NCBI GenBank assembly: GCA_965222125.1
Contig: CBDCTC010000002.1
Coordinates: 248,001-312,000 of the forward strand
Length of the DNA: 64,000 nt
Source: CAZENU01 sp965222125
Lineage (GTDB): Bacteria > Chloroflexota > Dehalococcoidia > Lucifugimonadales > CAZENU01
Direction of reading: 5' to 3'
Part shown: positions 16,221 to 24,719 of the stretch, one piece after another
How positions within the stretch are numbered: position 1 is the first letter of the stretch
How the letters are laid out: every line of letters starts with the position of its first letter
Notes under the pieces: generated by a model
Databases searched by the model: none
What the model was told of the DNA's origin: nothing
What the model saw: only the letters and a program-made list of their open reading frames with translations
Program-made: the position numbers and the translations under genes

Positions 16221-17318
16221 CTAAGCGTCCGGCCAGCCGTCCGGAATCTCGCTCTCGTCGAGTGCGGCCTGGATGGCCGCGGCTGCCTCAGGCGTAACCC
16301 ACGCCTTCCAAATGTCGGCGTTGCTCTTGAGCCACCAGAGCGCGGCGTCGTTGATGTTCGCGCTCTCGTTCGCTTCCCGCCACTTCACGACTTCCTTGTA
16401 GATGGCGACTGTGAAGTCCCACTGCCGCAGCATCGCCAGCACGTCCGGCGCCTTGGCGGGCATATCCGGATGCACCGCGATAAGGATCTGGGCGTCCTCG
16501 TAGGCGCACGCCTTGGTCGTGAACCAGCACTCGTCGCTGTACTCGGGCTCCTGGAGGCGTACCAGATCGAGCTTGAGCGCAGGGTCGTTGGTGCCCCACT
16601 GGTAGCCCAGCCACGGCTCCTTCTTCTCAACCGCGCCGTAGATGTCGGCGTTCATCGCCGCGCCGTCTCCCGGGTTGATCAGATGCACGTGGTCTTCCAG
16701 CCCGTAGCCTTTGACCTGTGCCAGGTTGACCGCCTCGCAGGCCCAGCCGATGACGCAGGAAACCAAGCGCGCCTTGCCGTCTGTCTCCGCAGTCGCGAAC
16801 AGCGCCTTGAACTTGTCGTCGCTGAGGTCTTCGACGCTGTCCAGATCCGGGTACTGCTCCTGGAGGTAGGCGGGAATTACGAATGACGACTGCCAATCCG
16901 TTCCCAGGCTCAGTCCCACCGAGAGGACCTCGCCGGCGATCCGCGCCTCGTTCCAAGCCTCGTCCTGGTTGGGCAGCCAGATCTCCATGGTCACGTCGAT
17001 GTCCCCGCGGCGCAGGCCCTGGAAGAGGGGCAGCGTAGCGCCGAGAACGACGTCGGTCGGATATCCGTAGCCCTTTTCAACTATGTACTGGGCAACGCGG
17101 TCCTGGAGCTGCGCGCTGTCCCAGTTCAGATCGCCGAAGACGATAGTCGGCTTGTCCTCCGCCGGCGGCGCCTGGGTCGGCTCCGGCGCCTGGGTGGGCG
17201 CAACCTGTCCCGTCTCCGGCGCCTGGGTGGGCGCAGCGTCTTCCTCGGAGCAGGATACGGCGGCGACCGCTGCGAGAACAGCTACCACTAGTAGTGCCAA
17301 TTTTGCCGTGCGTAACAT
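16221..17318 (-). CDS. Glycine betaine/proline-type ABC transporter substrate-binding lipoprotein
   Basis: A 365-residue OpuAC/ProX-family binding protein. A signal peptide ends in lipobox AVSC with lipidated C23, followed by a TQAPE/TQAPP-rich linker that tethers it to the outer face of the membrane. The mature part has DLNWDSAQLQDRVAQYI, EIWLPNQDEAW and YQWGTND with several Trp and Tyr residues that in this family build the aromatic cage for quaternary amines. GGAGGACAAGAA precedes the ATG. It is the third gene after the ATPase and permease; the exact ligand (betaine, choline, proline) is not shown. Confidence 0.9.
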   Translation of the reverse strand: MLRTAKLALLVVAVLAAVAAVSCSEEDAAPTQAPETGQVAPTQAPEPTQAPPAEDKPTIVFGDLNWDSAQLQDRVAQYIVEKGYGYPTDVVLGATLPLFQGLRRGDIDVTMEIWLPNQDEAWNEARIAGEVLSVGLSLGTDWQSSFVIPAYLQEQYPDLDSVEDLSDDKFKALFATAETDGKARLVSCVIGWACEAVNLAQVKGYGLEDHVHLINPGDGAAMNADIYGAVEKKEPWLGYQWGTNDPALKLDLVRLQEPEYSDECWFTTKACAYEDAQILIAVHPDMPAKAPDVLAMLRQWDFTVAIYKEVVKWREANESANINDAALWWLKSNADIWKAWVTPEAAAAIQAALDESEIPDGWPDA

Positions 17319-17426
17319 TTCTTGTCCTCCGTTGACTCGTGTTGCCGTTGGACCGTACGTCTATTCTACCGCCAGGCTCCCCGGTTTTCGGCGCGGGCGC
17401 GTTCCTCGTGCCGCCCGCCCTCCACG

Positions 17427-18494
17427 CTATGTGTCCGCCTGACGGCGTCCCGCGAAGGCCTGGGTTAGTCGATCTATCACGATGGCGAGCAGTACTATCG
17501 CCAGCCCGGCAATTGCTCCGTTGCCCGGCTGATTTTTCTGCAGGGCTCTGAGCACATTATCTCCCAAACCGCCGGCCGCCACCATGCTGGCGATCGTGAC
17601 CATCGCCAGGGCCATCATCGTGGTCTGATTTATCCCCGCCATGATCGTGGGCAGCGCCATTGGGATCTGGACCTTGATCAGCACCTGCATCGGCGACGCT
17701 CCGAAAGACCGGGCCGCCTCCACGGCCTGCGGCGACACGTGCCGAACGCCCAGCGCGGTCAACCGTATCACAGGCGGCACCGCGTATACGATAGTAGCGA
17801 AGACGCCGGCCGGCTTCCCAAGGCCGAAGAAGAGAATGCCCGGAATCAGATACACGAAGCTGGGCATCGTCTGCATGGCGTCCAGGACGGGGCGCATCAG
17901 GTTGTCGGCCAGCCGGCTGCTCGCCGCCACGAGGCCCAGCGGCAGGCCGGCCGACACCGCGATGGCAACCGCGACGATCATCAGCGCGATGGTGTCGATG
18001 GTGTTCGGCCACAGACCCATGAAGCCGATGAAGAACAGCGCAAGGGACGTGACGATGGCCAGGCTCCACCCCCGCACGGCGTACGAGACCAGAACGAGAC
18101 CGATCACGACGGCCGGCCACGGCAGCCACTTGAGCACGTCCTCGATGAACACGAGCGCGTAGGTGACCCCGTCGCTGAGGCGCCCGAAAATCCACGCCCC
18201 CTCCCTGGTCATCCAGTCGACGGCGTCGTCTATGACATCGCCGGTGGCCTCGCGGACGGTCCGCTCCAGCGTCACGGAATCGGTGCCGTCGGCGGTCGCA
18301 ACCTCCTCGGTGGACACGGTGACGGGAAACTCCATCTCCGGCCCCCACGCGATCAGGCAAACGACCAGAGCGGCCAGCGTCAGCGCGAGCCCGCCGATCA
18401 GGCGGGAATGAGGTCGGGCCGCCTCCAGAACGTCGCTCGGGCTTACGGTGCGGGCGCGGGCGAACACGTATTTGGCCTGTGTCAAGTTAGTCAT
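17427..18494 (-). CDS. Glycine betaine/proline-type ABC transporter permease
   Basis: A 355-residue inner-membrane protein with about seven hydrophobic segments and the BPD-transp-1 domain; the EAA-loop reads EAARSFGASPMQVLIKVQIP, the contact site for the ATPase. An N-terminal soluble stretch between the first two membrane segments (about 60-110) is longer than in minimal homologues, as in ProW. The ATG at 18494 overlaps the ATPase stop by eight bases; an upstream extension to 18530 is unlikely. The gene sits between ATPase and binding-protein genes in a ProVWX-type operon. Confidence 0.9.
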   Translation of the reverse strand: MTNLTQAKYVFARARTVSPSDVLEAARPHSRLIGGLALTLAALVVCLIAWGPEMEFPVTVSTEEVATADGTDSVTLERTVREATGDVIDDAVDWMTREGAWIFGRLSDGVTYALVFIEDVLKWLPWPAVVIGLVLVSYAVRGWSLAIVTSLALFFIGFMGLWPNTIDTIALMIVAVAIAVSAGLPLGLVAASSRLADNLMRPVLDAMQTMPSFVYLIPGILFFGLGKPAGVFATIVYAVPPVIRLTALGVRHVSPQAVEAARSFGASPMQVLIKVQIPMALPTIMAGINQTTMMALAMVTIASMVAAGGLGDNVLRALQKNQPGNGAIAGLAIVLLAIVIDRLTQAFAGRRQADT

Positions 18495-19689
18495 CTGGAC
18501 CGCCTTCCGACATTCCCTCCAGCAGGGCACGCCGGTTGACCTGCCCCAGGAGACGGCCCATGCCGTCTATCACCGCTATCGGATGCTCCGTTCGGGCGGC
18601 CTTCGCGATGATGTCTTCGATGAAGGCGTCCGGCCCCGAGGTCATGACCGGCTCGGCGGAGTCCTTCCCCAGGCTGCCGGCGCCCTCGCGCGCGAGCGCC
18701 GCGGCCCGGTCCGCGGTGACCATCCCCCTCAGGACGCCGTCTCGCTCCACCAGGCACGCCACGTCCGCGCCGGCGGCCCGCATGGCCCGCAGCGCGTCCT
18801 CCAACTCCTGCCCCACGTGGACCAGAACGTCGGGCTGCCGCATTACGGCCCCGGCACGAATGACCTTGGCCCTGGACACGTCCTGGATGAACTCGGTGAC
18901 GTAGTCGTCGGCGGGCGCGGTCACGATCTCCACCGGCGTACCCTCCTGAACGATGACGCCGTCCCGCATGATCGCTATTCGGTCGCCCAGCTTCAGGGCC
19001 TCGTTCAGGTCGTGGGTGATGAAGACGATGGTCTTATGGAACTCGGTCTGCAGGGAGATGAGCTGGTCTTGCATCTCCCTTCGTATCAGCGGGTCCAAGC
19101 CGCTGAACGGCTCGTCCATGAGCAGCACGTCGGGGTCGACGGCCAGCGCCCTCGCCAGCCCGACCCGCTGCTGCATCCCGCCGCTCATCTCGCTGGGCCG
19201 GTACGTCTCCCAGCCCTCAAGGCCCACCATTTCGATGGCCCGGGACGCCGCCTCGTAGCGCGTCTCCCTGTCCATCCCCTGCACTTCGAGGCCGAACGCG
19301 ACGTTGTCCAGCACGTGACGGTGAGGCAGGAGACCGTAGTGTTGAAACACCATGCCGACCTTCCTGCGGCGGAATTCGGTCAACTCCTGCGGGGTATAGG
19401 ATGAGACATCTTCACCGTCGAACAGAACCCGCCCTTTCGTAGCCTCGATGAGTCTGATCAGACATCGCACCAGGGTAGATTTGCCGCTGCCGGAGAGTCC
19501 CATCACGGCGTAGAGCTGCCCGGCGTCGACGGAGAAGGACACGTCGCGAATCGCGACGACCAGATCGAGCTCCTCCTGTATTTCAGTTCGGCTCCTGGAA
19601 GAGAGTTCGGGTTCCAGAGCGCGCTCAGGCCGCTTTCCAAACACCTTCCAGAGGCCTTCGACCTCTAGCTGACAGGCGTGTTCTTCCAT
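18487..19689 (-). CDS. Glycine betaine/proline-type ABC transporter ATPase with CBS domains
   Basis: A 400-residue ProV/OpuAA-type ATPase. Walker A GLSGSGKS at 64-71, Q-loop Q116, signature SGGMQQ at 169-174, Walker B LLMDEP at 189-194, and a C-terminal pair of CBS repeats that in OpuA sense ionic strength. The N-terminal helix before the P-loop (about 15-45) is typical of ProV. AGAGGA lies five bases before the ATG at 19689, better than the ATG at 19713. First gene of the operon; osmotic control is expected from the family, though no operator was identified. Confidence 0.92.
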   Translation of the reverse strand: MEEHACQLEVEGLWKVFGKRPERALEPELSSRSRTEIQEELDLVVAIRDVSFSVDAGQLYAVMGLSGSGKSTLVRCLIRLIEATKGRVLFDGEDVSSYTPQELTEFRRRKVGMVFQHYGLLPHRHVLDNVAFGLEVQGMDRETRYEAASRAIEMVGLEGWETYRPSEMSGGMQQRVGLARALAVDPDVLLMDEPFSGLDPLIRREMQDQLISLQTEFHKTIVFITHDLNEALKLGDRIAIMRDGVIVQEGTPVEIVTAPADDYVTEFIQDVSRAKVIRAGAVMRQPDVLVHVGQELEDALRAMRAAGADVACLVERDGVLRGMVTADRAAALAREGAGSLGKDSAEPVMTSGPDAFIEDIIAKAARTEHPIAVIDGMGRLLGQVNRRALLEGMSEGGPDD

Positions 19690-19830
19690 ACCGATCCTCT
19701 GTCCGTCGCGCAAATGGCTCGTCGAAGGGGGAGGGTTCCCAGCGTCTCGTACTTTATCACAACGTGTCTGATCGCAGACCGTCGCCGGGCGCGCGATCCG
19801 GTTGCCGGGCGGTCCGGCTTACCGGGGCGC

Positions 19831-20691
19831 CTAGCCGACGCGGCCCGGCCCCGCCGTCGCGCCTTCGCCCACCAGGAAACCGCGAATGTCGTCCGCGTAC
19901 CTGACCTCCGAGTCGTCCTCAGGCTCGTAGCCCAGCACGCGCCGGGCGTTCGCCAGCGACCAGAAGGCCCGCGTATTGTTGCTGATGCCATACACGACGT
20001 GCCACGGCACCCCATGCTCGTCGTCGATGTCCCCCACCTCGACGGCCTTCACGAAGAGCTGCGTCAGGTCGCGGGGGCTGACGTATACGCTGAGGTCGCG
20101 TTTGAACGCCTTCGGGTCGCCGTCGGCCAACTTGACGTCCAGCTCCCGCGGGCCCCCGATGCGAACGTTGACCACGCCCATCTTGCGGCCGAAGACGCCG
20201 CAGGCGAAAAGGAAGCCCATGTGCTCCGTCGTCGCTTTTGCCCAGCCGTAGAAGTTGTCGGACAGCGGCACCGCGTAGGGGTCCAGCATGTCGAGCTTCC
20301 GCGCGTGGATCAGGTTGTACTCGTACCAGTCGGCCGCGTGATTCGAGCTCGCGAAGACGACTCGCCGCACTCCGGCGTCGTACGCGCACCGGAGCACGTT
20401 GTAGGCCATGTCGACGTTCTTGCTCTCCTCGAAGAAGTGGTCGAGCGGCTCGGCCGGGCGCCGTGTGTACGCCAGGTGGACTACGGCGTCGACACCATCG
20501 AAGTGGGCCGCGTACTTGTCGCGGTCCGGGTCGGTCAGGTCGACGCGGCGGACGCCCGCAACGGGCCGTCCATCCCGGTCCTCGTCCTGCGAGTCGAGCA
20601 GCACGACATCGTATCGGGCGCGGAATGCGTCGAGCATCTGACTGGCCACGTAGCCCGCCCCACCCGTCACCAGCACCTTTTTGACTGCCAT
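19831..20691 (-). CDS. NAD-dependent epimerase/uronate dehydrogenase-like protein
   Basis: A 286-residue extended short-chain dehydrogenase. The NAD motif GGAGYVAS is at 10-17, VVHLAYTRRP around 70-79, and the catalytic Tyr and Lys are Y148 and K152 in NFYGWAKATTEHMG. Short single-domain members with this pattern include uronate dehydrogenases and sugar epimerases, so the substrate is probably a hexuronate or sugar nucleotide, but this cannot be settled. It stands alone between the transporter operon and an AcoX-like kinase gene on the same strand. Confidence 0.82.
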   Translation of the reverse strand: MAVKKVLVTGGAGYVASQMLDAFRARYDVVLLDSQDEDRDGRPVAGVRRVDLTDPDRDKYAAHFDGVDAVVHLAYTRRPAEPLDHFFEESKNVDMAYNVLRCAYDAGVRRVVFASSNHAADWYEYNLIHARKLDMLDPYAVPLSDNFYGWAKATTEHMGFLFACGVFGRKMGVVNVRIGGPRELDVKLADGDPKAFKRDLSVYVSPRDLTQLFVKAVEVGDIDDEHGVPWHVVYGISNNTRAFWSLANARRVLGYEPEDDSEVRYADDIRGFLVGEGATAGPGRVG

Positions 20692-20780
20692 TTGGATTCC
20701 CCCATCCTATTCGCCTACACATTCGCCTACACACCGGTCCCGCCCCCGCGCAGGAACCGAACTCCACGGCGGGATACAGG

Positions 20781-21779
20781 CTATCCGACCGGCAGACCGC
20801 CGTCGGTGAAGACGCCGGCGCGGGCCGCCTCGCGGATGGCCGCCTTCGGATCGACGACCCGGGGCCCGGAGCGGCGCAGACACACCGCGGCTCTTTGTCC
20901 CGTCCTCACGACGACGTTCCTCTCGCCATCCAGGGCCACGGTGCATGGTACCAGACCGATCCCCACCGGAATGTCGACCTCGACGGTCGACCACTCGCTC
21001 ACCTGCACCGGTCTCACGAGGCCGGGCGCTATGGGCGCGACGACCGTCGCTCCTCCGGGACCGATGCGCAGGTGCAGGCCGGCGCGGCCGTCTTGCGGCA
21101 GGCCGGGGAGGGCCGCGCCGATGGCCGACATGCCGATGCTCCCGGGCTCGGCGCGGGACAGGAAGATCTCGTGCACTGTGCTCATGTCCCAGATGGCGCG
21201 TGCGCCGACGAACCGCTCCTTGCTGACGGCCACGTCGACGAGAGCCACGTCGGCGGGCGTCCCGTCGACCTGCACCTCCAGGATGTTCCGGCGTTCTGTC
21301 ACCCTGTCGACGTCGACCGCGCGGCAGGCCACCAGCCCGGCGGCGAGTCCGGCCACGGTACCCTCGGTCGCGGCCGGGAAGACGTTGTTGGTGCCGGTCG
21401 ATATCGGGACGAGCGGGATGCCTCCGAGAGCCCTGGCCGCGGCGCGATTCGTGCCGTCGCCTCCGAGCGTCACGACGCAAGCGACGCCCGACTCCGCCAT
21501 CAGCTCGGCGGCCCTGGCCGTGTCTCCCTGGTCGTTGAAGACGTTCATCTCCAGCAGCCTGAGCTCGATCGCCTCGGACGCGCCGCCCCTCGCGACGGCG
21601 CACAGGTTGGCGACGTCGGGCATGGCGACGACGCTCCTCACGCCCGCGGCCTCCAGGCCGACGAACACCCGGCGAAGGATGTTCACCTTCTCGTGGACCG
21701 GCACGTTCCAGCCGTGCGCCACCAGGCGCCGGATGTCCTGTCCGGCGGACGGATTGGCGATGATGCCTACGGCGGCCAA
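20781..21779 (-). CDS. ATP-NAD kinase family protein, AcoX-like
   Basis: A 332-residue protein of the NAD kinase/diacylglycerol kinase superfamily. It starts with GIIANPSAGQDIRRL, has the GGDGT motif at 106-110 and TGTNN at 128-132, and continues into a beta-rich C-terminal domain. AcoX proteins, found next to acetoin dehydrogenase genes in other bacteria, share the NPSAG and TGTNNVFP text; no aco genes are adjacent here. Function is not established in the family. The start is a TTG at 21779 without a clear ribosome site, so the true start is uncertain. Confidence 0.78.
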   Translation of the reverse strand: MAAVGIIANPSAGQDIRRLVAHGWNVPVHEKVNILRRVFVGLEAAGVRSVVAMPDVANLCAVARGGASEAIELRLLEMNVFNDQGDTARAAELMAESGVACVVTLGGDGTNRAAARALGGIPLVPISTGTNNVFPAATEGTVAGLAAGLVACRAVDVDRVTERRNILEVQVDGTPADVALVDVAVSKERFVGARAIWDMSTVHEIFLSRAEPGSIGMSAIGAALPGLPQDGRAGLHLRIGPGGATVVAPIAPGLVRPVQVSEWSTVEVDIPVGIGLVPCTVALDGERNVVVRTGQRAAVCLRRSGPRVVDPKAAIREAARAGVFTDGGLPVG

Positions 21780-21864
21780 CGGCTGGTCGGCTGTGCTGGT
21801 GGGGATGTCCGGAGCTCCGTGGTAGATGGTCGGCGCCGAGGCCGTGGCGCCGAGGCGGGACAGG

Positions 21865-22788
21865 CTAAACGCCGAACCGCAAGGCCAGTGGATCGTCGTC
21901 GAACTCGATGTTGTTGATGGCTTCCTCTGCGGCCTGCTGGAGGGCCTCGTCTCCCAGCTCCAGACACCTGAGCAGCGCGCGCTTGGCCAGCGAGCCGCCG
22001 ACCTCTCCGAGCGCCTTGACGGCCGCGAGCTGCACCTGCAGGTCCTCGTCCTGCACCAGGGTGATCAGGTGCGGGACCACCGTCTCGTCTCCCAGGTAGC
22101 CGCAGGTGACTGCCGCCTCGTAGCGTATCGCCGAACTCTGGTTTCCGGTCTCTCGCAGCACGCTCGGGAGCCACTCCGCGTTGGAGCTGCGGCCCATCGC
22201 GTAGATCGAGCTCTGCAGCAGTCCGGGGTCGCCGCTCTCGTAGGCGGCCCGGATGACCCGGTCGCGCTCCGGCCAGTCGAGGCTGGCGATGGCCTCGATC
22301 GCCCTGCGTCTGACCTCCATGTCCTCGCCTTCGCGGCCGATGGCAGCCATCAGCGCTCCCTGTATCCGTGTCTCGTCGCGGGAGAGCAGCTTGCCCTCCC
22401 CCGCGAGGTCGGCAAATCTGCCGAGGGCGGTCGCCGCCGCCGCTCGGACCTCGACGGCCGTATCCTTGTCGAGCAGGACCAGCAGAGGGCGAATCACCGT
22501 GCGGTCCTCGCACTCCCAGAGGCCGCGGACGGCTTCGGTCCGCACCCCGGCGTCCCCGTCCGCGAGACTGAGCGTGAACACGCTGTCGAAGTCCAGCTCC
22601 AGGTTGTCCTCGCTCAACTCGACCATGCGGTCGAGGGTCTCCCGCTTGCGCTCAGGAGAAACCGCGCGCCACTCCGCCTCGAACGTCTCCAGGGACTCCG
22701 GCGGCATGCCGGAGAGCTGCAGAAGCTGCGAGTAACGCGGAGCGGAGTCGCCGTCTTTCAGCTCTTTCAGGAAGTCTTCGAATTCCAC
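21865..22788 (-). CDS. HEAT-repeat protein
   Basis: A 307-residue protein made mostly of paired helices: repeated units such as DAGVRTEAVRGLWE, AVEVRAAAATALGRF, DMEVRRRAIEAIASL, SSAIRYEAAVTCGYLG and DLQVQLAAVKALGEVG are HEAT/PBS-lyase-like repeats. Such scaffolds bind other proteins; no catalytic motif is visible. The start is taken as GTG at 22788 (VEFEDFLKELK), because the 35-codon extension upstream is Arg/His-rich and crosses the intergenic region. The protein is acidic and lacks a signal peptide, so it is probably cytoplasmic. Confidence 0.78.
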   Translation of the reverse strand: MEFEDFLKELKDGDSAPRYSQLLQLSGMPPESLETFEAEWRAVSPERKRETLDRMVELSEDNLELDFDSVFTLSLADGDAGVRTEAVRGLWECEDRTVIRPLLVLLDKDTAVEVRAAAATALGRFADLAGEGKLLSRDETRIQGALMAAIGREGEDMEVRRRAIEAIASLDWPERDRVIRAAYESGDPGLLQSSIYAMGRSSNAEWLPSVLRETGNQSSAIRYEAAVTCGYLGDETVVPHLITLVQDEDLQVQLAAVKALGEVGGSLAKRALLRCLELGDEALQQAAEEAINNIEFDDDPLALRFGV

Positions 22789-23029
22789 GCGGCAGGCCCG
22801 TTGTCGGGAGTGTACGGTCGGCGACCACGCACCGTGATTCCAGCATCGCCGGATGTGTGGGCGCGAACGCCGATGCGGTGTCGATTGTAGCAAAGGTGGG
22901 CCGTCCGGCGACGTCGAGCGGTGCCGAACGCGGCCCGCTACCGCGTCGAGACCGGCGTCCGGCGGTGTGTGTTACGCTATCGCGCCCTTGGCCGACGCTC
23001 TCGAAGACTGACGGTTCACGCCCGCGACC

Positions 23030-23722
23030 ATGTCCGACAAATCCGACCAAAAGGCTGGCGAGGTCTCTCCCCGGGACGTCATGTCGCTGCTCGGCGCAGA
23101 GTACGGCCCGATGGAGTGGCAGCCTCGCTACGATCCGGCGTCCGAGCTCGTCTACACGATACTTTCGCAGCACACCTCCGACATCAACTCCGAGCGGGCG
23201 TTCCGGACGCTCATGGCGACCTTTGGGTCGTTGGAGGCGGTCGCCGCGGCCGACGTAGGCGACATCGAAAACGCGATCCGCTCGGGCGGGCTGGCCAAGA
23301 CCAAGGCCCCGAGGATCAAGGCGATCCTGAACGAGGTGATGCGGAAGGTCGGCTCCTACGACCTGACGTTCCTCGCCGAGATGCCGCTGGCGGAAGCCAA
23401 GGCCTGGCTCAAGGAGCTCGACGGGGTCGGGCCGAAGACGGCGGCGATCATCCTGTGCTTCTCCCTGGGCCTGCCCGCGATGCCGGTCGACACCCACATC
23501 TACCGCGTGGCCAAGCGCCTCGGGTTCTTCGGGCCCAGGGTGTCAGCTGAGCAGGCGCACGACATCCTCGAGCCGATGGTCGAGCCGGGGGACGTGTTCG
23601 CATTCCATCTGTACCTGATCAACCACGGCCGGCAAGTGTGCAAGGCGAGGCGCCCCCGCTGCTCCGAGTGCGTCCTGGCCTGGGGCTGCCCCTCACGCGA
23701 CCTGGACACCGCCGCTGGCTAG
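23030..23722 (+). CDS. nth: Endonuclease III (DNA glycosylase/AP lyase)
   Basis: A 230-residue HhH-GPD glycosylase that removes oxidised pyrimidines and nicks the abasic site. The helix-hairpin-helix ends in GVGPKTA with catalytic K136, catalytic D154 is in VDTHIYRVAKRLG, and the [4Fe-4S] ligands are C204-x6-C211-x2-C214-x5-C220, the canonical spacing. Intact and of normal length. It faces the HEAT-repeat gene across a divergent gap and converges on vapC. Confidence 0.92.
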   Translation: MSDKSDQKAGEVSPRDVMSLLGAEYGPMEWQPRYDPASELVYTILSQHTSDINSERAFRTLMATFGSLEAVAAADVGDIENAIRSGGLAKTKAPRIKAILNEVMRKVGSYDLTFLAEMPLAEAKAWLKELDGVGPKTAAIILCFSLGLPAMPVDTHIYRVAKRLGFFGPRVSAEQAHDILEPMVEPGDVFAFHLYLINHGRQVCKARRPRCSECVLAWGCPSRDLDTAAG

Positions 23723-23755
23723 AGAACAGACGCGACGGGGGCGAAGGGAGCCGCC

Positions 23756-24190
23756 CTAGGTCCGCTCCCCTATCCATCGCACGGATGTCGCCCCGCCGCT
23801 GGCCGCCCTGAAGAACTTCTCGTCCGCCGTCCACAGCTCGCAGCTTAGAGTCTCCGCCAGGGCCAGGTAGTGGGCGTCGTAGGACGCGCCCTGGCCAAAC
23901 CGGCTTGCCAGCTCCAGCGCTCTGCGGTGAAGATGCGGCGTTTCGTGCAACTCCAGCCGCGACGAGAAGAGGCTCTCGATCAGGTCCGCGGCCATTTCGA
24001 CGGTGAGGTCGCCCCGCACCACCCGGCGGTGGAGAGCGTTGGCTACCTCGAAAGGCAGCAGATGAGGAGCCGCTATTCTCATGTCCTGGCGTTGCCAAGA
24101 CTCAAGGATTCCGTCGGCTCTGTCGGAGTCGTCCTCTTCCACGAGCCATTTGACCGCCAGGCTCGCGTCCACGACTACGAAGCCGTTCAC
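23756..24190 (-). CDS. vapC: VapC-type PIN-domain ribonuclease toxin
   Basis: A 144-residue PIN-domain protein. The four acidic active-site residues fit D8 (VVDASLAVKW), E48 (PFEVANAL), D105 (SYDAHYLALAE) and D123 (LWTADEKF), which bind Mg or Mn for RNA cleavage. It is translationally coupled to the upstream gene by an ATGA overlap, the usual antitoxin-then-toxin order. No damage is visible, so the toxin should be active when freed. The tRNA or mRNA target is unknown. Confidence 0.88.
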   Translation of the reverse strand: MNGFVVVDASLAVKWLVEEDDSDRADGILESWQRQDMRIAAPHLLPFEVANALHRRVVRGDLTVEMAADLIESLFSSRLELHETPHLHRRALELASRFGQGASYDAHYLALAETLSCELWTADEKFFRAASGGATSVRWIGERT

Positions 24191-24489
24191 GGGATGGCGT
24201 CGAGCTGGGCGTCCCTGATCTCACGGGCCTCCCGGATCAGATCGACGGAGCTTCCGGGCAGCACCCGGTCTCCAAAGTGCTTCTTTCGCAGCTCGGCGAA
24301 CCGCTCCGCGTCGGAGCGGCGGGGAGACAGGGCGGTCGCGGCGTTGGCTTCGTCCACCGCCAGCTCCTTGTCGATGGCGGTCACGCAGTAATACCGCATG
24401 CTCACTCCTTTGAGCGCGGCGACCGCCTTGAGGCGGCGCTGCATAGGGGCGTCCATGTCCAGGGTGAGTCGCTTCTTCTTGGCTTCCAT
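24187..24489 (-). CDS. vapB: VapB-type antitoxin, probable ribbon-helix-helix
   Basis: A 100-residue partner of the PIN toxin. The N-terminus EAKKKRLTLDMDAPMQRRLK has the basic strand followed by a helix expected for a ribbon-helix-helix DNA-binding domain, and the C-terminal half is charged as in toxin-binding tails. GAGGAAGG precedes the ATG at 24489; an upstream extension would run through the promoter. Autoregulation through the promoter at 24525-24554 is expected for the family. The exact antitoxin subfamily is not certain. Confidence 0.78.
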   Translation of the reverse strand: MEAKKKRLTLDMDAPMQRRLKAVAALKGVSMRYYCVTAIDKELAVDEANAATALSPRRSDAERFAELRKKHFGDRVLPGSSVDLIREAREIRDAQLDAIP

Positions 24490-24524
24490 CGCCGGTCCTT
24501 CCTCGGAGTGATTGCGCAGGAGCA

Positions 24525-24554
24525 AGCATAGCGCAAACACAGAAACACGGTCAA
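24525..24554 (-). promoter_or_regulatory. Promoter of vapBC
   Basis: On the minus strand, TTGACC (24549-24554), an 18-base spacer and TATGCT (24525-24530) lie about 36 bases before the vapB start. Only 19 bases separate its -35 box from that of the divergent promoter at 24574. Confidence 0.65.
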
Positions 24555-24573
24555 CGACACCCGCAACACGGAC

Positions 24574-24603
24574 TTGACACAATCCGCACACTTGTTCTAT
24601 GAT
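24574..24603 (+). promoter_or_regulatory. Near-consensus promoter ahead of the phage packaging genes
   Basis: TTGACA (24574-24579), an 18-base spacer and TATGAT (24598-24603) make a very strong sigma-70 promoter. Its expected start near 24610 is followed at once by a terminator-like hairpin. Confidence 0.75.
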
Positions 24604-24614
24604 CTGGCGGCGTT

Positions 24615-24650
24615 GGGGACGGTCCCGAAAGGGGCCGCCCCTTTTATTTT
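24615..24650 (+). terminator. Intrinsic terminator or attenuator just after the promoter
   Basis: GGGGACGGTCCC (24615-24626), a GAAA loop and GGGGCCGCCCC (24631-24641) make an 11-bp stem with one bulged A and one G-U pair, followed by TTTTATTTT (24642-24650). The GNRA-like loop and T-run are textbook. Transcription from the promoter at 24574 would end after about 40 bases unless the stem is bypassed. Confidence 0.75.
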
Positions 24651-24719
24651 GGCGGCCGGCCACAGCCGGTCTGACCGGGCGGCGGGCGGCTCGCGCGCGG
24701 CCGGTGGATGGGAGAGAGT

